From positions 1 to 15,469 of the forward strand of contig QILX01000370.1 in assembly GCA_003232175.1 (NCBI GenBank): DNA of 15,469 nucleotides, in the 5' to 3' direction. The notes below the pieces were generated by a model. That model was not told the origin of the DNA. It saw only the letters and a list, made by a program, of their open reading frames with translations, and searched no databases. The translations under genes and the position numbers were made by a program. Source of the DNA: Hyphomicrobiales bacterium. Its GTDB lineage: Bacteria > Pseudomonadota > Alphaproteobacteria > Rhizobiales > SZUA-8. The stretch's first letter is position 1. Every line of letters starts with the position of its first letter. Of the stretch, positions 15,284 through 15,469 are shown in pieces.

Positions 15284-15349
15284 GGCCTGTTCTGCGCACA
15301 ACCCCCCAAAAGGATCAAATCCCGGGCGGTGTGGGTAAGGGAACAGGCC
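15284..15349. terminator. Imperfect long hairpin between convergent genes
   Basis: GGCCTGTTC (15284-15292) and GAACAGGCC (15341-15349) form a perfect 9-bp outer stem, extended by a T-G pair. Inside, 15297-15306 pairs with 15324-15333 at 8 of 10 positions, leaving a 17-nt loop. It stands between the ends of the Sel1 gene (+) and fliP (-). There is no U tract on either side, so it may be a weak terminator, an mRNA end-protecting structure or a dispersed repeat. Confidence 0.4.
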
Positions 15350-15381
15350 AGTGTCGTCCCAATCATTGCAGAATATGCCCC

Positions 15382-15469
15382 CTAACCTGAGTTGACGAAG
15401 CTTTGCACCAGCGAGCCGGTAACCAGGTGCCAGCCATCGACAAGTACGAAAAATATCAGCTTGAATGGC
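15382..15469 (-). CDS. fliP: Flagellar export protein FliP, C-terminal end (partial)
   Basis: The last 28 codons of a gene enter from the right edge on the minus strand, ending at TAG (15384-15382). The translation PFKLIFFVLVDGWHLVTGSL followed by VQSFVNSG matches the end of FliP, which in E. coli closes with a very similar VLVDGW...GSLAQSF segment. FliP is a core membrane component of the flagellar type III export gate. The rest of the gene lies outside the window. It converges with the Sel1 gene, 153 bp apart. Confidence 0.9.
   Translation of the reverse strand, partial: PFKLIFFVLVDGWHLVTGSLVQSFVNSG

Overview
The window is a chromosomal flagellar locus of an alphaproteobacterium. The gene content (FliX, a MotE-type protein, a small DUF6468-like membrane protein next to fliM, a single-cysteine DksA) and perfect TTAA-N7-TTAAC CtrA boxes point to this class. 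A relative of the Rhodospirillales is the best guess. Nothing looks like a phage, plasmid or insertion sequence, and coding density is high.

Layout. Left edge: a CtrA box (13-27), then fliX (+) and dksA (+). These converge on the flgF-flgG-flgA-flgH operon (-), with a long inverted repeat and a strong bidirectional terminator (1214-1253) between them. The flgF operon encodes rod proteins, the P-ring chaperone and the L-ring lipoprotein. It starts at a near-consensus sigma-54 element (4810-4824) in a 277-bp divergent region that also carries paired CCGGCAAA motifs. On the other side run fliL, fliM, a DUF6468-like gene and motE (+), tightly packed with overlapping ends. A second perfect CtrA box with a TATAAG -10 precedes a gene for a very large exported protein (about 1285 aa) with AMIN-like beta modules, an acidic Pro/Ala linker and a TPR-type solenoid. 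An AT-rich 285-bp gap leads to a solitary TAXI-type TRAP solute receptor. A 15-bp tandem repeat and a good sigma-54 element follow, then a 565-aa single-pass membrane protein with a C-terminal Sel1-like domain. At the right edge the last 28 codons of fliP enter on the minus strand, separated from the Sel1 gene by a hairpin of about 66 nt.

How the genes fit together. In Caulobacter, CtrA drives early flagellar genes including fliX; FliX controls FlbD, which activates sigma-54 promoters of rod and ring genes. The sites seen here match that cascade: CtrA at fliX and at the large TPR gene, sigma-54 at the flgF operon and, unexpectedly, at the uncharacterised Sel1 gene. This suggests the large AMIN-like/TPR protein and the Sel1 membrane protein are undescribed flagellar or polar envelope factors expressed at different tiers of the hierarchy. 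That is an inference from promoter motifs and location; no function has been shown for either protein here.
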